DNA of 64,000 nucleotides from Pantoea phytobeneficialis (GCF_009728735.1 NZ_CP024639.1:124001-188000); one strand, 5' to 3'. Shown: positions 44,207 to 53,720, counted from the first letter of the stretch. Notes: a model not told the origin generated them from the sequence alone. Made by a program: numbers and translations.

Positions 44207-44276
44207 CCCCGTTAATGGCAGGTAGCCAAGTGGGCTGCCTGCTTTCCTCATTGGCGACAACACCTGGAACTGCACT

Positions 44277-45797
44277 ATGCAACCTCACATGCAACCACTG
44301 GCCAGACTTGAAGCTATAAAAAAGACCTATCCTGGCGTGAAAGCGTTAAGTGGAATCAATTTTGACGTTTTAGCGGGCGAGATCCATTGTCTGGTGGGCG
44401 AGAACGGCGCGGGTAAATCGACGCTGATGCGCGTTCTGACCGGCGCAACACAACCGGACAGTGGCACCATCTTTATTGACGAGAAACCTACCGTTCTGGA
44501 TGCCAAAACCCGGCTCGATCACGGGATTGGTATTGTCTGGCAGGAGCTGGACCTGATCCCTGCCATGAGCGTGGCGGAAAACATCTATATCGGCCATGAA
44601 CCGATGCTGAGTATGGGGCGCGTTGATCATGCCGCCTTACGCGACAACACCCGGAAACTGCTGAGCAATTTTGACCTTAACGTGTCCCCCGATACGCGGG
44701 TGGATCGCCTGGCTCCGGCCCAGCAGCAACTGGTGCAGATTGCCAAAGCGCTCAGCCATAATAACCGTATCCTGATCCTCGATGAGCCAACCGCTTCGCT
44801 CACCGACAATGAGGTCGCGAACCTGTTTGTGCTGTTACGTAAGTTGCGGCAACAGGGATTGGGGATTGTTTATATCTCTCACCGGCTGGAAGAGCTGACC
44901 GCAATTGGCGACCGTCTCACCGTGCTGCGCGACGGACATTACATTTTGACGGCCGATGTTGCCGCGCTCAGTCACAGCGACATCATTAAAGCGATGGTTG
45001 GACGACCGCTGGCCGAGCAGTTCCCCCGAGGTTCCCGTAAAACGGCGGAGGTCGGATTACAGGTCTCCGGGTTGGGGCGCCACGGTGAATTTGCAGAGAT
45101 AAACTTCAGCGTTAATAAAGGCGAAGTGCTGGCTATCGCGGGGATTATTGGTGCCGGACGTAGTGAGCTACTCGAAACCCTGTTTGGCCTGCGTAAGGCG
45201 GATAACGGCAGCATTGCCATCGACGGTAAGCCGGTCAATATACGCCATCCACGGGACGCGGTCCGGCTGGGCCTGGGACTGGTGCCAGAGGAACGCCGCG
45301 AAAGTGGTCTTGTCCTCAACCGCGCCATCAACGACAACCTTATCTATCCCATCATCAATCGGTTGGGCAATGTCCTGCATTTCAGCCGCAGCCAAATGCG
45401 CGCGGTCAGCGATCGCCTTATCAAGCAGTTAGCCATTAAAGCCCCTTCAGGGCAGGCGAAGGCGGGGAGCTTATCTGGCGGTAATCAGCAAAAAATCGTC
45501 ATCGGTAAATGGCTGGCAGCCGGTGTGAAGGTGTTATTGCTGGACGAGCCGACGCGCGGGGTAGATGTGAATGCCAAAGCCGAAATCTACCGTCTGATTG
45601 ACGAACTGGCGCAAACCGGCGTCACCGTGGTGGTGGTGTCCTCTGAATTACCCGAGGTACTGGGCATTTCCGATCGCGTCCTGGTGATTGCGCAAGGTCG
45701 TCAGACGGCGCTACTCAACACCGCGGAAACCAGTCAGGAAGAGATTATGTCTTTTGCGGTGGCTGCCACCAGCATGCCGCAACCGGAGGAAGCATGA
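44277..45797 (+). CDS. Sugar ABC importer ATPase, tandem domain (RbsA/XylG type)
   Basis: A 506-residue protein with two nucleotide-binding domains. The first has Walker A GENGAGKST near 43, a degenerate signature (LAPAQQQLVQIAKAL) and Walker B ILILDEPTASL; the second has IIGAGRSELLE in place of Walker A, signature LSGGNQQKIVIGKWL and VLLLDEPTRGVDV. This pairing of a sound and a degenerate site is usual for carbohydrate-uptake ATPases of this class. Stop overlaps the next permease start by four bases. Confidence 0.93.
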   Translation: MQPHMQPLARLEAIKKTYPGVKALSGINFDVLAGEIHCLVGENGAGKSTLMRVLTGATQPDSGTIFIDEKPTVLDAKTRLDHGIGIVWQELDLIPAMSVAENIYIGHEPMLSMGRVDHAALRDNTRKLLSNFDLNVSPDTRVDRLAPAQQQLVQIAKALSHNNRILILDEPTASLTDNEVANLFVLLRKLRQQGLGIVYISHRLEELTAIGDRLTVLRDGHYILTADVAALSHSDIIKAMVGRPLAEQFPRGSRKTAEVGLQVSGLGRHGEFAEINFSVNKGEVLAIAGIIGAGRSELLETLFGLRKADNGSIAIDGKPVNIRHPRDAVRLGLGLVPEERRESGLVLNRAINDNLIYPIINRLGNVLHFSRSQMRAVSDRLIKQLAIKAPSGQAKAGSLSGGNQQKIVIGKWLAAGVKVLLLDEPTRGVDVNAKAEIYRLIDELAQTGVTVVVVSSELPEVLGISDRVLVIAQGRQTALLNTAETSQEEIMSFAVAATSMPQPEEA

Positions 45798-46774
45798 ATT
45801 CGACGACCTTTAACAAAAAGGAGACGCTGACCCTGGAACGTCTCCCCGGTGAAAGTATACTCAGGAAGTTGTTTTCTGCCTGGGCGCTGGTGTTTATCTG
45901 GGTGGCAATGGCGATTGTGGCTTCGATCATCTCGCCGGTTTTTCTCACCAGTATCAACCTCAGTAACATTCTCAACCAGGCGTCGATACTCGGCATTCTG
46001 GCGTGCGCCCAGTTTCTGGTGGTGCTGGTCGGCGGTTTCGATCTTTCCGTCGCGGCCATTCTGGCGCTCTCCTCGGTGATCTTTGCCAGTACGGTTCCGG
46101 TTTCAACCGGGTTGGGCATGATGTCAGGCTGCCTGGCTGGCGCAGCGTTGGGTCTGCTCAGTGGTATTGCTGTCACATGGGGCCGTGTGCCGCCAATGAT
46201 TGCCACCCTGAGCGTAATGGGTATTGCGCGCGGTCTGGCATTCGTGGTGTCGGAGAAAAGCGTTGCGGTGCCGATGGCTAAACTGGCCGCTTACAAATTC
46301 AGTTTTTCCGTGCTTTCCCTGCCGGTGCTGACCTGGCTGATAGCGGCGTGCTTACTTTACTGGATGCTGCGGTCACTGCGGTTTGGCCGAAATCTGTATG
46401 CCATTGGTGGCAATGAACGTGCCGCCAGTCTGGCGGGGATCGGTGTGCGAACCCATAAAATCATTGTTTACACCCTGGCCGGTGCGCTCTCCGCGCTGGC
46501 CGGGCTGATGCTGGTGGTGCGCACTTCATCCGGGGTTCCCCATGTGGGACAAGGCTGGGAGCTGGATTCGATCGCGGCGATCGTCATCGGTGGCACACGC
46601 TTGTTTGGTGGTGAAGGCAATATCCTCAAGGCGATGATGGGGGTGATTATTTATCAAACCATCGCCAATGTGATGAACCTGGCGAGCCTCGATCCCTTCT
46701 ATCAGGACATTGTGAAAGCGCTGGTCATTATCACCGTGGTCGGCGCGACGGTCATGCGTGCAGAAAAGGTGTAG
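45794..46774 (+). CDS. Sugar ABC importer permease (RbsC type) 1
   Basis: A 326-residue membrane protein with eight or more hydrophobic segments, the conserved GGFDLSVAAILALS near 75 and GGTRLFGGEGNILKAMMG near 260. Such permeases form homo- or heterodimers; a second permease directly follows. ATGA overlap with the ATPase gene. Confidence 0.92.
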   Translation: MNSTTFNKKETLTLERLPGESILRKLFSAWALVFIWVAMAIVASIISPVFLTSINLSNILNQASILGILACAQFLVVLVGGFDLSVAAILALSSVIFASTVPVSTGLGMMSGCLAGAALGLLSGIAVTWGRVPPMIATLSVMGIARGLAFVVSEKSVAVPMAKLAAYKFSFSVLSLPVLTWLIAACLLYWMLRSLRFGRNLYAIGGNERAASLAGIGVRTHKIIVYTLAGALSALAGLMLVVRTSSGVPHVGQGWELDSIAAIVIGGTRLFGGEGNILKAMMGVIIYQTIANVMNLASLDPFYQDIVKALVIITVVGATVMRAEKV

Positions 46775-46780
46775 GAGAAG

Positions 46781-47788
46781 ATGATGACAACGCAAACGGC
46801 GAAAACGGGCCTGAATCTGCGCAATCCGGCCTTCTGGCAAGACAACGGCACGGTGGTGGTATTGATCGCTTTTATCATCCTGGCGACTGCGGTATCCGGG
46901 GGCGTTTTTATCCGGCCCGATAACTTAATCACCATTGCTTACCAGGCATCGATTGTGGGTGTGCTGGTTCTGGGACAATCATTGGTGGTGATCTCTGGCG
47001 GCCTGGATCTCTCTATGGTCGGCATTTTGATCCTATCAGCGGTGATCATGGGCGGAGCCGGCTCGGAACAACAATCGATGATGCTGCTGGGCGGCTTGCC
47101 TTATATCGGTTTATGGCCAGCGATTATCGCCGGATTTCTGACGGCCTTACTGTTTGGTTTGCTGAACGGGCTGATGGTCACGCGGCTGCATATTCCTGCG
47201 TTCATTGCCACACTGGCCAGCACATTGCTGCTGGGAGGCATCATTCTGCTCACCACCGGCGGAGCGCCGATTTATTACCCTGATCCTTTTTTCACCCACT
47301 TCGGCAATAGCATTTGGCTTGGGCTACCTGCACCCATTTATCTGTTTATCGCCATGACGCTGATAACCTGGTGGATGCTGAATCGCACCCGTTTTGGCAG
47401 AAAACTTTACGCTATCGGCGCGAATGCGCGTGCCAGCCATTACTCAGGCGTGGCCGTGAACAACGTGCGGCTGTGCGTGTATATGCTGAGCGGGCTGGCG
47501 GCTGGGGTGGCGGGCTTCATGTTCCTGAGTCGTACCGGGTATATTGCCGCCGCGTCGGGCGGGGATATGCTGATGACCACCATCGCCTCGCTGGTGGTGG
47601 GCGGCATCAGTTTGTCTGGCGGCTTTGGTGGCATCAAACATGCGATTTCGGGTGTTCTGCTACTGGCTGCGCTCAGTAATTTAATGAATATCCTGCTGAT
47701 TTCGCCCTATGTGCAAAATGCGATCAACGGCTTTGTTATTCTTATCGCGGTGTCGGTGTACAGCCATATCCACCACGACCGCGCGTAA
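46781..47788 (+). CDS. Sugar ABC importer permease (RbsC type) 2
   Basis: A 335-residue permease, paralogue of the previous gene, with SGGLDLSMVGILILS near 70 and GGISLSGGFGGIKHAISG near the C-terminus. AGGAG precedes an ATG-ATG start (46781 or 46784). The two different permeases imply a heterodimeric channel. Stop lies 110 bases before the regulator gene. Confidence 0.92.
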   Translation: MMTTQTAKTGLNLRNPAFWQDNGTVVVLIAFIILATAVSGGVFIRPDNLITIAYQASIVGVLVLGQSLVVISGGLDLSMVGILILSAVIMGGAGSEQQSMMLLGGLPYIGLWPAIIAGFLTALLFGLLNGLMVTRLHIPAFIATLASTLLLGGIILLTTGGAPIYYPDPFFTHFGNSIWLGLPAPIYLFIAMTLITWWMLNRTRFGRKLYAIGANARASHYSGVAVNNVRLCVYMLSGLAAGVAGFMFLSRTGYIAAASGGDMLMTTIASLVVGGISLSGGFGGIKHAISGVLLLAALSNLMNILLISPYVQNAINGFVILIAVSVYSHIHHDRA

Positions 47789-47831
47789 CAGAAAATGGGT
47801 GGACTTGTTTCACCCAGAATCGCTACGTAGA

Positions 47832-47847
47832 CTGATATATAAGATTT
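47832..47847. promoter_or_regulatory. Near-copy of the CTGATATATCAG element upstream of the GntR gene
   Basis: CTGATATATAAGATTT differs at one base from 40200-40215. It lies about 50-65 bases before the likely GntR start, where an autoregulatory operator would be expected. A third partial copy, CTGATATATCA, occurs at 49060-49070. Confidence 0.5.
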
Positions 47848-47898
47848 CAGCCGGTTTGACGGTAAGCCGCTTAATGAGCGATGTATTGGATGACAATA

Positions 47899-48582
47899 AT
47901 GACAAAAACGCAAACTGATGCGCTTCCCGCGATTTCTCTGGAAACGCTCGGCAATCAAATTGTCGATGCACTGAGTCAGGAGATTATCTCTGGCCGATTA
48001 ACCCCCGGACAGCGTGTTGATCTCGGTTACTACGCGACGCAATGGAACATCAGTATCACACCGGTACGCGATGCGGCGCGAAAATTAGAAGCGTTGGGGT
48101 TAATGGAGATCTTCCCTCGTCGCGGTGTGTTTGTGGCAACGCTGAATGCCAGAGATGTCAAAGAGTTGTTTGATGTGCGTATTGCGCTGGAGAGTGCCAC
48201 CATTCGCCTGGCGACGCCCAATATTCCGCGTGCAGAGGCCGAGCAAACGCGCGCCCTCTATCTCCAGGCGGGGGAACAACTGCATCAACAGAACGTTGAG
48301 CAATCGCTGCCAGCAGTAGATCTGTTGATCCATAAGCTGGCATTACAATATTGCGACAATGCCCGATTAACCCGGATGATGCAGGAGATGTGGAGCCAGA
48401 TTGAGTGGTGTCAGAATACCATCGCCTCACAATTGCAGGAGCCTTTCCTCACCACGTTACCTGAACATATTGCGATATGTGATGCCGTTATAGCAGGAGA
48501 TGCGGAGGCGGCTTCGCAGGCCATGTATCGTCATCTCACGCTGACTGCTGAGCGTATTCAACACTTATTGATGCAAATGTAA
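47899..48582 (+). CDS. GntR-family regulator, FadR/FCD subfamily
   Basis: A protein of about 227 residues (start at 47899 with TTGGA eight bases upstream; ATGs at 47881 and 47890 are in frame). The winged helix contains ISGRLTPGQRVDLGYYATQW and ITPVRDAARKLEALGL, and the C-terminal FCD domain begins near LFDVRIALESATIRLA and keeps a metal-binding His set (IHKLAL, PEHIAI, MYRHL). FCD regulators sense sugar acids and other organic acids, fitting the lactonase/dehydratase cluster upstream. Strand and position suggest it is transcribed with or just after the importer. Confidence 0.86.
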   Translation: MTKTQTDALPAISLETLGNQIVDALSQEIISGRLTPGQRVDLGYYATQWNISITPVRDAARKLEALGLMEIFPRRGVFVATLNARDVKELFDVRIALESATIRLATPNIPRAEAEQTRALYLQAGEQLHQQNVEQSLPAVDLLIHKLALQYCDNARLTRMMQEMWSQIEWCQNTIASQLQEPFLTTLPEHIAICDAVIAGDAEAASQAMYRHLTLTAERIQHLLMQM

Positions 48583-49240
48583 GGGGCTGGAGGACGACGT
48601 TGAGCGGTCTGGATCGGAAAAGGTTCATTTGGCAGAACCTTTTTCGGCAATGGCATGCTGCCCGGAGCTGTAAACAACGCTCACGCACAACGTCTTATGT
48701 TGGGTATAAATGGATTCAGCCTTGTTAATTTAATGTCAGTCGTTTGGTGTGACAAGATGCTTAATGGCTGATATCTCACTCAGCAAGCCGATGAAAGGCT
48801 TTCGTTAGCGGTTCGCTTTAAATAAATTTCCCTCAGAAAAATTTTTCCTACCCCCAACTCTGCATTGGTACTGATTTTATATTTATCTCTAAGTCTGGGC
48901 GATAATTATATGACTGAAAAATAAGTAAATGCACAAATAATGGCAGTGGCAGGCTCAGTGTAACCAGGTAAATCTATTTTCAGGGAAACAACGCAAGAAA
49001 ATGCCACTGCATTATTTGATTTTATTTTAACAGGTGATGAAAGCGCAATTTATGCCAGGCTGATATATCATTGGATGTCGACATTTTTAATTTCACCGGG
49101 CATTAACAGCACTAAGGCTATTTATTCCCGAAACCAGACCGAATAACGCCGTGTAAATCAGGTATGAAGTGGTGACTCCCTCTGCGAGAGGATGAGTCAG
49201 GCTTGCCTGAAATGATACATTTCAACCTTGCAAGGAGTAC
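48583..49240. other. Intergenic region, GntR to carbonic anhydrase
   Basis: 658 bases with no convincing gene. It begins with the hairpin terminator at 48616-48648 and contains CTGATATATCA at 49060-49070, which matches the operator candidate at 40200. The final 90 bases should hold the carbonic anhydrase promoter. Otherwise AT-rich and unassigned. Confidence 0.6.
48616..48648 (+). terminator. Terminator after GntR gene
   Basis: CGGAAAAGGTTC (48616-48627) pairs with GAACCTTTTTCGG (48636-48648; one T bulged) around an 8-base loop. The T run lies inside the right arm, so the same hairpin could serve both strands. Confidence 0.6.
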
Positions 49241-49984
49241 ATGATGAGCCATAACCCCCTGAATCAATCATCACGTCGGATATTATTGAAACATACCCTT
49301 GCTGTATCCGCTCTCTCGATCACTGGACTGGCAGGTTTATTAGTGCCCACTATCAGCCTGGCAGCATCGCTTAGCAAAGCAGAACGCGATGCGATGACGC
49401 CTGATCAGGTTATTGAGCATTTCAGGCAGGGCAATGCGCGTTTCAGGGAAAACCGTCCTGCAAAACATGATTTTCTGGCGCAGAAACGCAGCAGCGCTGC
49501 GGGTCAATATCCGGCAGCAGTGATCCTCAGTTGCATTGACTCGCGCGCACCGGCTGAGATTTTGCTGGATGCCGGGATAGGGGAGACGTTTAATGCTCGC
49601 GTTGCGGGCAATATCAGCAACCGGGACATTTTGGGTAGCATGGAATTTGCTTGTGCAGTTGCCGGAGCGAAGTTAGTACTGGTTATGGGCCACACCAGCT
49701 GCGGTGCTGTTCGGGGCGCAATTGATAATGCAGAGTTAGGCAATCTGACGGGGTTGCTCGATGAAATTAAACCCGCAATTGAAAAAACAAAATACAGTGG
49801 CGAGCGTAAAGGCAGTAATTACGATTTTGTTGATGCGGTTGCCAGGCAAAATGTCGAAATGACGATTTTAAATATTCGAAAAAATAGCTCGGTGCTGAAA
49901 AGTCTGGAAGACGAGAAAAAGATTAAAATTGTTGGCAGCATGTATCACCTCGTGGGTGGCAAGGTTGATTTTTTTGAGGTGTAA
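49241..49984 (+). CDS. Beta-class carbonic anhydrase with Tat-like signal
   Basis: A 247-residue protein. The N-terminus QSSRRILLKHTLAVSALS with a following hydrophobic stretch and Leu-Ala-Ala looks like a Tat signal peptide. Zinc ligands of the beta class are present: Cys in LSCIDSR near 92, and His and Cys in GHTSCGAV near 147. AAGGAG precedes the ATG. It hydrates CO2; export as a folded zinc protein would place it in the periplasm, where most enteric carbonic anhydrases of this class are absent. It stands alone with long gaps on both sides. Confidence 0.9.
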   Translation: MMSHNPLNQSSRRILLKHTLAVSALSITGLAGLLVPTISLAASLSKAERDAMTPDQVIEHFRQGNARFRENRPAKHDFLAQKRSSAAGQYPAAVILSCIDSRAPAEILLDAGIGETFNARVAGNISNRDILGSMEFACAVAGAKLVLVMGHTSCGAVRGAIDNAELGNLTGLLDEIKPAIEKTKYSGERKGSNYDFVDAVARQNVEMTILNIRKNSSVLKSLEDEKKIKIVGSMYHLVGGKVDFFEV

Positions 49985-50013
49985 AATCTTGCGAGTAAAT
50001 TATTTTATTGGAA

Positions 50014-50050
50014 TTGCCCTGATGGCTCGGAGGCCATGACTTCAGGGCAA
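50014..50050 (+). terminator. Hairpin after carbonic anhydrase gene
   Basis: TTGCCCTGA pairs with TCAGGGCAA, and inner TGGC/GCCA extend the stem with a small bulge. It lies 30 bases beyond the stop codon. No T-tract follows. Confidence 0.5.
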
Positions 50051-50194
50051 GACCCGATGATATCTTGTTGGTGTTAAAAGATTCCCAATGGCTAAAATTT
50101 CAAACCTAAAACCTTCCGTACCTTCGCATCAAAAACTCTCTGTATGGTCGATTTTTAACGACAGCAGCCTTGGTAGCCGCGCAGCACAAGCCTG

Positions 50195-51175
50195 TCACTC
50201 TTCCAGTTGTTTCGGTGTTGGTGGTGTGCCATGAGTATGGAAAGTTTCGATCGTCTTCAGGCCCCATGCCTGTCCTTTTTTACGCTCGGTTTCCGTCCAG
50301 ACGACTGTCTGCCAGTCAGGAGCCAGAATCAGCCGTGCCCCAGAATTTGCCAGCTCAACACGGTTGCCAGCAGGTTCCCATACGTATAAGAAGAATGTGC
50401 CCTGAATGGCATGCTTATGCGGTCCGGTTTCGATATGTACACCATTTTCGAGAAAGATATCCGCGGCACGCAAAATATCTTCACGGGTATCTGTCGCATA
50501 GGTGACATGATGAAGACGAGCATTACCCCCACCATGCTCTTCGGTGCAGGCCAGATCGTATGTTTTATTATTGATCGTGAACCAGCAACCGCCGATGCGT
50601 CCGTTATCAAGCTGAATCATTTCGGTGACACGCGAGCCGAGGCAGGTTTCCATAAAGGTTTTAAACTCGCTCACATCGGCTGCCAGCAGGTTGAGATGAT
50701 CGAGACGACGTGGGCAAGCGCCGCGGCCATGATAGCGTTGCGCTAAGTTTTTTAATGAAGGGCGCTCAGCCGCATCTGCCTGATAACGTACCGTGTCGTA
50801 ATAGATTTCAAATACGTGTCCGAAGGGATCTGAGAAGCGAAAAGCACGTCCATGTCCAGGTTCATCATCAACCCAGCCAATAACATCATATTTACTGGCC
50901 TCGATCGCCGCCACCCGTCGCATCAACGCGGCCTCTGAACTGGCGCGGTAGGCGATATGGCCCACACCTGTCGTTGAGTGGCGCGTCAGTTTCAGGGTAT
51001 GGAATTCGTAGTCATCCCATGCCCTGAGCCAGGCATGGTTCTCATCCTGCGCAGAGACAGTGAGACCATACACGTTGACAAAGAAATCCAGGCTTTCCTC
51101 AAATTTATTTGAGAACATCTCAACATGTGCCAGGTGTGCAATATCATGACATGGCTCGGCTAAATGGTTTGTCAT
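50195..51175 (-). CDS. VOC-family extradiol dioxygenase-like protein (catechol 2,3-dioxygenase type)
   Basis: A 326-residue two-domain vicinal-oxygen-chelate protein. The N-terminal repeat begins IAHLAHVEMFS and the C-terminal repeat RRLDHLNLLAADV near 157. Metal ligands are likely His in LDHLNLL, His in LHHVTYATD near 225 and Glu in NRVELAN near 279, matching catechol 2,3-dioxygenases. GGAG precedes the ATG. No ring-cleavage pathway neighbours are present, so it is an orphan; substrate unknown. Confidence 0.84.
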   Translation of the reverse strand: MTNHLAEPCHDIAHLAHVEMFSNKFEESLDFFVNVYGLTVSAQDENHAWLRAWDDYEFHTLKLTRHSTTGVGHIAYRASSEAALMRRVAAIEASKYDVIGWVDDEPGHGRAFRFSDPFGHVFEIYYDTVRYQADAAERPSLKNLAQRYHGRGACPRRLDHLNLLAADVSEFKTFMETCLGSRVTEMIQLDNGRIGGCWFTINNKTYDLACTEEHGGGNARLHHVTYATDTREDILRAADIFLENGVHIETGPHKHAIQGTFFLYVWEPAGNRVELANSGARLILAPDWQTVVWTETERKKGQAWGLKTIETFHTHGTPPTPKQLEE

Positions 51176-51526
51176 TCGAGGCTCCCAAAATCTGATCGTA
51201 TCGTAGAGGTTTATTTATCCTTCGGTCAGGGTATCTTTAAGCGGCACTGGAAAGCAGGTGGCTTTCGCTTTTCAAGGTATGAGTTCCATTTATACTGTGA
51301 CGGATGTATCACCGGATAGGGGCAAAACGCGGCGGATCGGCGGGAAAATGCCAATAGCGTATAAATTTCATAAATTGATCAGGCAGAGTGGCTGGCGGCA
51401 AACTGAACAAAGCATGAGGGCATCTCATGGCCAGATTGACGGATTTCTAAAGAAATCCGTTCCAGATAGCGTTGATTCTGTCGGGTACTGAGATTGATGC
51501 TACAGATAATTAAAATGACTTTACCC
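51176..51526. other. Intergenic region between dioxygenase and YbaK-type genes
   Basis: 351 bases. A 77-codon open frame at 51258-51491 (+) lacks a ribosome site and recognizable features, so it is not called. The left end should contain the dioxygenase promoter (leftward). Nothing else recognized. Confidence 0.5.
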
Positions 51527-52009
51527 TTACCCGGGCAGTTTCTGGTTTACATCAACACTCAGGCTCACCCATTTGGCCCCGGTAATGCTGGCCAACTTTT
51601 CGGGTGAGATACGCACCCCTGAGCGTGCATTGCCGCCCGCAGGCAGCACTTCAGGATAACTGAGCAGGCTTTCATCACAGTAAATGTTAACTTCCGGGTT
51701 GATGCCGAATGGGCAGACACCACCCGGAGCAAAGCCCGTTTGCATCTCCACCTCATCGGCTGCCAGCATGCGCGCCTTCACACCAAAAAATTCTTTGTAT
51801 TTTCGGTTATCCAGTCGACGATCGCCCGCCATAACCACCAGCACGACCTGGTCATTAACCCGGAAGGACAACGATTTTGCGATTTGTCCATGTTCAACGC
51901 CAAATGCTTCGGCCGCCTGAATCACGGTTGCAGTTGGTGCTTCCAACTCGGTCACGGTAATTTCTGGTGCGTGTGTTTGCAGGAAGCTGCGAACGCGTTG
52001 AATCCCCAT
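51527..52009 (-). CDS. YbaK/EbsC-type aminoacyl-tRNA deacylase
   Basis: A 160-residue single-domain protein. ATG 52009 has GGAGAG six bases before it, so upstream in-frame ATGs at 52021 and 52066 are less likely. AEAFGVEHGQIAKSLSFRV holds the conserved Lys, GDRRLDNRKYKEFFG and GGVCPFGI are family hallmarks (the YbaK-type glycine-rich substrate site). These proteins clear mischarged Cys-, Ala- or other aminoacyl-tRNAs. It stands alone. Confidence 0.88.
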   Translation of the reverse strand: MGIQRVRSFLQTHAPEITVTELEAPTATVIQAAEAFGVEHGQIAKSLSFRVNDQVVLVVMAGDRRLDNRKYKEFFGVKARMLAADEVEMQTGFAPGGVCPFGINPEVNIYCDESLLSYPEVLPAGGNARSGVRISPEKLASITGAKWVSLSVDVNQKLPG

Positions 52010-52223
52010 ATTGCTCTCCATGTTGCTGATTTCAGCTCGACGATATGATGAAAGAAAGCTCATCATTGTTATGAAATCAGATCGTTTTCTGTTTTACCAG
52101 TCCGGCAACGGGATCTAACTTTCTCATTTCCTGCTATTTAGATTAATTGTGGTGGTGGAGGTATTCTCAAATCTTACGTGATGATCCCAACATCAGCGCG
52201 GTGTATAACGTTGCTGGTGTGAA

Positions 52224-53720
52224 TTAACGTGGATAGTTACCCACAGCACGATTCACCGCCGCCCATGCCGTCTTAAGATCCCGCTGGCTCATTGCCAATG
52301 CCTGACGTGCCTGAATATCGCTACGTTGGGCATCCAGGACATTAATAAAACTGGTTAATCCGCCGTTATAGCGTGCCTCAATCAAGGCCAGCGCCTGAGC
52401 AGAACTCTCAGCCCGCGTTCGTTGTTCAGCGAGTTTTTGTTGGGCTGCGCTATAGCGACTCAAAGCGTCATCAATTTCCTGCCACGCTCTCAGGACAGTT
52501 TTCTGATAATCGACAGCGGCCTGTTGCTGATCAGTCTCCCGCAATACGACAGTCGCTTTACGCCGTCCTCGATCGAAAATCGGTAAATTGAGGCTTGGGC
52601 CAACGGACCAACTGCGGCTGCCCCATTCACCGAAATTACCCGCGCTGTAGGTATCCATCCCAATTTGGGCACCGATTGTGATACTGGGGTAGAGTTCTGC
52701 TTCAGCCACGCCAATTCTGGCTGTGGCAGCATGAAGATGTGCTTCCGCAGCTTTGATGTCAGGTCGGTTTGACGCGACCTTTGAGGGGATACCTAACTGT
52801 AAAGGCGGCAGATTGCCTGCCTGTAAGCTGCCAGGTTTGAATTGCAGCAACGTTTTCAATGCACCAGGACGTTCATTCAGCAGCAGAAGAAGCTGATTTG
52901 TCGTCACACCCTCCTGTGCCTGTAATTCAATAAGATTTGCCCGCGTCGCTGCCAGTTCACTGCGTTGCCGTTCAAGATCCGTATTATCCTGTGCACCACT
53001 CAACGTTCGTGCTCGAATCAACGACAGACGTTCATCAAGTGCTCTTTCATCATCTTTTGCCAGGCTGATTTGCTGCTGAATCCCCCGCAAAGTCCAGTAA
53101 CTGTTAACCACGTCACCAACAATACTCAATCTGGCAAATTCAAGCTGTGCCTGCTGCGCGGCGCTGTCAGCTTCGGAAGCCTCAATGGCGCGACGGACGT
53201 GCCCCCAGAAGTCAATTTCCCAGCTAAAATCCAGTCCTCCCTGATACCAGTTGTAGGGATCGGTCATCAACGTGATGAGCTCATCCGGATTTGGCAGCAC
53301 CTCTTTTAACGCTCTGGTCGAAGGGCTGTTTTCGCTTTGCTGATTGCGGGTGATACTGGCTGTCGCATTGACATTTGGCGTTTGTTGCGACGACGTGATG
53401 TGTTGCTGTGCGCGTGCGCTGGCAAACCGAAGCGCGGCAGTTCTGATATCAGGACTGGCAGTTAAGGCCTTTTCAACCAGCACATTGAGCGTGGGGTCAT
53501 CGTATCTTTTCCACCACTGGTTATCCGCTACCGCAGCGGCACCGGGAACATTAAGCAACGCAGGATCAGCACTACGCCAGCTTGTCCAGTCAGCCGGAGC
53601 TTTCTGCTCTGGTTTTTTGAAATCAGGACCAACGGTACAACCGCTAACGAGTATCATCGTCAGCAACGTTGCCACGACGGACAACCCAGGACGATTTAAG
53701 TGGGAAACACTGAGATTCAT
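52224..53720 (-). CDS. Outer-membrane efflux channel lipoprotein (OprM/NodT family)
   Basis: A 498-residue protein. ATG 53720 has AGGA six bases upstream; the open frame reaches back to 53891 inside the permease gene. A lipobox (LVSGC) near residue 28 gives a lipid-anchored N-terminus, followed by TVGPDFKKPE. Two TolC-type repeats follow, with GLDFSWEIDFWG near 175 and NLPIFDRGRRKA near 380 as hallmarks. It starts 13 bases after the YbhR-like permease, adding a dedicated outer-membrane exit to the YbhGFSR-type exporter; E. coli lacks an OMF gene in that operon and relies on TolC. Confidence 0.9.
   Translation of the reverse strand: MNLSVSHLNRPGLSVVATLLTMILVSGCTVGPDFKKPEQKAPADWTSWRSADPALLNVPGAAAVADNQWWKRYDDPTLNVLVEKALTASPDIRTAALRFASARAQQHITSSQQTPNVNATASITRNQQSENSPSTRALKEVLPNPDELITLMTDPYNWYQGGLDFSWEIDFWGHVRRAIEASEADSAAQQAQLEFARLSIVGDVVNSYWTLRGIQQQISLAKDDERALDERLSLIRARTLSGAQDNTDLERQRSELAATRANLIELQAQEGVTTNQLLLLLNERPGALKTLLQFKPGSLQAGNLPPLQLGIPSKVASNRPDIKAAEAHLHAATARIGVAEAELYPSITIGAQIGMDTYSAGNFGEWGSRSWSVGPSLNLPIFDRGRRKATVVLRETDQQQAAVDYQKTVLRAWQEIDDALSRYSAAQQKLAEQRTRAESSAQALALIEARYNGGLTSFINVLDAQRSDIQARQALAMSQRDLKTAWAAVNRAVGNYPR

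Noticed and set aside
51258..51491. 77-codon plus-strand open frame
   Set aside because: No ribosome-binding site, no recognizable motif, and it sits in a promoter region.
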